Shown piece by piece: positions 62,317 to 64,000 of a stretch of 64,000 bases of DNA. The notes under the pieces were generated by a model that was not told the origin of the DNA, did no database searches, and was given only the letters and a program-made list of their open reading frames with translations. The translations under genes and the position numbers were made by a program. Position 1 is the stretch's first letter. Each line of letters starts with the position of its first letter. The DNA comes from Clostridium rectalis (GTDB lineage Bacteria > Bacillota > Clostridia > Clostridiales > Clostridiaceae): positions 1 to 64,000 of the forward strand of contig NZ_UYZZ01000010.1 of the NCBI RefSeq assembly GCF_900626095.1. The letters are read 5' to 3'.

Positions 62317-63537
62317 GTGTTGGAAGGTTTAAAGCATTTAAAGGATTATATTGATATAGAAATGTTTCAAAAAATTCAGGATGATATTGCAGCGGCTACG
62401 GGATTAGGTATTATTACATGCGATTACAAAGGAAGGCCTGTAACAAAACATAGTAAATGTGCAGAATTTTGTGAGGCTATAAGAAAAATAAAAGGTTATA
62501 AGGAATTATGTGAAAAATGTGATTCTAGAGGAGGTCTAGAGGCAGTAAGAACAGGTAATCCATATATATATAGATGCCATAAGGGATTAGTTGATTTTGC
62601 CGTGCCTATTATTATAGAAGATCAGTATTTAGGAGCAGTTATGGCGGGACAAATTTTAACAGAAGAAAAAGAACTTGAGAAGTTAGAAATAATGGTACAA
62701 AATGTTGGGAATTTAGAGTTGAAAAATGAACTCTTAACTTTATACAATAAAATACCAGTAATTCAATTTGAAAAAATAGAAGCTATAGCTCAAATGATGT
62801 TTCATATAAGTAATTATATAGTTGGAGAAGCAGCACTAAAAATGGCTCAAATGGAATTAAATGAAAAAAGCATTAAATTCATAGAATACGAAAAAACTCA
62901 GGTAGAACTTGAAAAAGAGCTGAAGGCATCACAACTAAAAACACTACAATCTCAAGTTAATCCGCATTTTTTATTTAATATATTAAATACTATTTCATCT
63001 TTAGCACTAATGGAAAATGCCCCTAAGACTCGTGAAGTGGTATGTGATTTATCAGATATGCTAAGATATACTTTAAAAAAAGTAGATCAAATAGTAACTT
63101 TTCAAGATGAGATTAGATATAGTACATCATATTTAACATTACAGAAAATTAGATTTGGAGATAGACTAGATTTTTCTTTTGATATAGGAGAAGGGTGCAA
63201 AAAAATTAAAATACCATTTATGATATTACAACCCTTTATAGAAAATTCTGTTATTCATGGATTAGAATTAAAAGAAAATGGTGGTACAGTAAAGGTTATA
63301 GCATGGGAAACTAAAGAAAATTTAGTAATAAATATTATAGATAATGGACTAGGAATACCACCATATAAGTTAAAGGACATTAACAAAGTTATGGAGTATA
63401 AAGAAATAGAAGGAATAGGAATTAATAATGTGAGACAACGAATGAGATATTATTATGGTGATAATTATTCAATTGATATAAAAAGTAGAATAAATTCAGG
63501 AACTGAAGTGAGTATTATATTACCTAAACACCTTTAA
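62317..63537 (+). CDS. PocR-domain sensor histidine kinase (LytS/YesM type)
   Basis: A cytosolic sensor kinase of 406 residues. The N-terminal PocR domain (about 8-175) contains CDYKGRPV, three or more cysteines (CAEFC, LCEKCD) and GLVDFAVPI; in other bacteria it binds short-chain hydrocarbon or polyol ligands. A short coiled coil (about 185-205) leads to the His_kinase domain with the phosphate-accepting His in SQVNPHFLFN (about 218), then the ATPase domain with NSVIHGLE, DNGLGIPP and GIGINNVRQR. There are no membrane helices. The GTG start follows TAGGAGGGGA. It is paired with the regulator downstream. Confidence 0.9.
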   Translation: MLEGLKHLKDYIDIEMFQKIQDDIAAATGLGIITCDYKGRPVTKHSKCAEFCEAIRKIKGYKELCEKCDSRGGLEAVRTGNPYIYRCHKGLVDFAVPIIIEDQYLGAVMAGQILTEEKELEKLEIMVQNVGNLELKNELLTLYNKIPVIQFEKIEAIAQMMFHISNYIVGEAALKMAQMELNEKSIKFIEYEKTQVELEKELKASQLKTLQSQVNPHFLFNILNTISSLALMENAPKTREVVCDLSDMLRYTLKKVDQIVTFQDEIRYSTSYLTLQKIRFGDRLDFSFDIGEGCKKIKIPFMILQPFIENSVIHGLELKENGGTVKVIAWETKENLVINIIDNGLGIPPYKLKDINKVMEYKEIEGIGINNVRQRMRYYYGDNYSIDIKSRINSGTEVSIILPKHL

Positions 63538-63551
63538 AAAGGAGGGAGTTT

Positions 63552-64000
63552 TTGTATAAAATATTATTAGTAGATGATGAATGGTTAGAGATAGAAGCGT
63601 TAAAGATAATTTTAAAAAATCAGGGAGAAGATATAAAAATTATTGGGGAGGCGTCTAATGGAAAGGAAGCTTGTAAGTTATCGGAAAAGTTAAAACCAGA
63701 TATTATATTTATGGATTTACTGATGCCGGTAATGGATGGAATTGCTGCAGCAGAAATTATAAAAAACAAAAATGAAAGTATAAGAATAGTTATGCTTACT
63801 GCATATGAAGAGTTTGCTTTAATACATAAAGCTTTGTCTATTGGAGTAAATGATTATCTTTTAAAGCCAATTAAGGATTTGGAGCTATTAAATTCTCTTC
63901 AAGTGCAAATTAATAGCATAAAAAATGAAAAAAATAAGTTTAATAAATTAAATAAAGCGTTATTACCTGTGTTGGAATATATAAACGAAAATCATGGGGA
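63552..64000 (+). CDS. Response regulator, YesN/AraC type (partial)
   Basis: The TTG at 63552 follows GGAGGGAG and begins YKILLVDDEWLEIEA. The receiver domain is complete: DDE near the start, phospho-acceptor Asp in IIFMDLLMPVMDG (about 55), the threonine in VMLTAYEEFAL and Lys in DYLLKPIKD. About 30 further residues reach the window end without stop. Downstream an AraC-type DNA-binding domain is expected by analogy with kinase-linked YesN proteins. It lies 14 bases after the kinase, so it is co-transcribed. Confidence 0.9.
   Translation, partial: MYKILLVDDEWLEIEALKIILKNQGEDIKIIGEASNGKEACKLSEKLKPDIIFMDLLMPVMDGIAAAEIIKNKNESIRIVMLTAYEEFALIHKALSIGVNDYLLKPIKDLELLNSLQVQINSIKNEKNKFNKLNKALLPVLEYINENHG

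Overview
The window is a 64 kb piece of a very AT-rich, Gram-positive, anaerobic spore former, almost certainly Clostridium in the narrow sense. The reasons are its base composition, AGGAGG ribosome binding sites with frequent GTG and TTG starts, sporulation genes (gin/csfB, spmA, spmB, an abrB under a Spo0A-type operator), clostridial ferredoxins, oxygen-sensitive ribonucleotide reductase (nrdD/nrdG) and T-box controlled tRNA synthetase genes. I cannot name the species from sequence alone.

Layout. Positions 1-350 are the end of an rRNA operon (3' end of 23S, then 5S). Positions 450-5830 hold a sodium symporter, a sirtuin, tRNA-Cys, CorA and an M20-type amidohydrolase that has lost metal-ligand positions. 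Positions 5985-12852 are a near-origin block also known from Bacillus: gin, yaaO-type decarboxylase, tmk, darA, holB, ricT, then trmN6 and rsmI, with a cysteine-free HMA-like protein and a 2[4Fe-4S] ferredoxin inserted. A secreted NlpC/P60 hydrolase with a WalR-like box and abrB follow. Positions 15257-20015 hold transaldolase, an ornithine-carbamoyltransferase-like protein without its carbamoyl-phosphate loop, a deacetylase lipoprotein and ispF. The intergenic stretches on either side of the OTC-like/deacetylase pair carry DnaA-box clusters, although dnaA is not in the window. Positions 20057-29686 hold transport, RNA modification, spore maturation and DNA repair genes, including a very small partner gene behind the second sodium symporter. 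Positions 29745-35781 are the conserved metG-tatD-yabE-rnmV-rsmA run, led by a methionine T-box. Positions 35889-42402 hold unrecognised surface or envelope proteins around lgt, an Mrp ATPase, a ferredoxin and a diguanylate cyclase. Positions 42424-55064 hold a DUF3048 lipoprotein, nrdDG under a likely NrdR operator, a cyanophycin-synthetase-like protein with only its Mur-ligase half intact, an ArsR metal sensor, murI behind a structured leader, and ileS behind an isoleucine T-box. Positions 55255-64000 hold a CcpA-like regulator, a 1341-residue helicase with a nuclease-like tail, a decayed mgtC, and a glycerol facilitator followed by a PocR-type two-component system cut by the window end.

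How it works together. Most genes are housekeeping: translation (two synthetases, rRNA and tRNA modification), replication and nucleotide supply (holB, tmk, nrdDG), cell wall (murI, lgt, NlpC/P60, GH73, yabE) and sporulation control (gin, abrB, spmAB). Possible novelties are the DnaA-box clusters, several proteins that keep a fold but lose catalytic residues (OTC-like, M20-like, CphA-like), a candidate small RNA with an anti-Shine-Dalgarno stretch, and the single-gene helicase-nuclease, which has the look of a defence protein. No insertion sequence, prophage, integrase or CRISPR array was seen.
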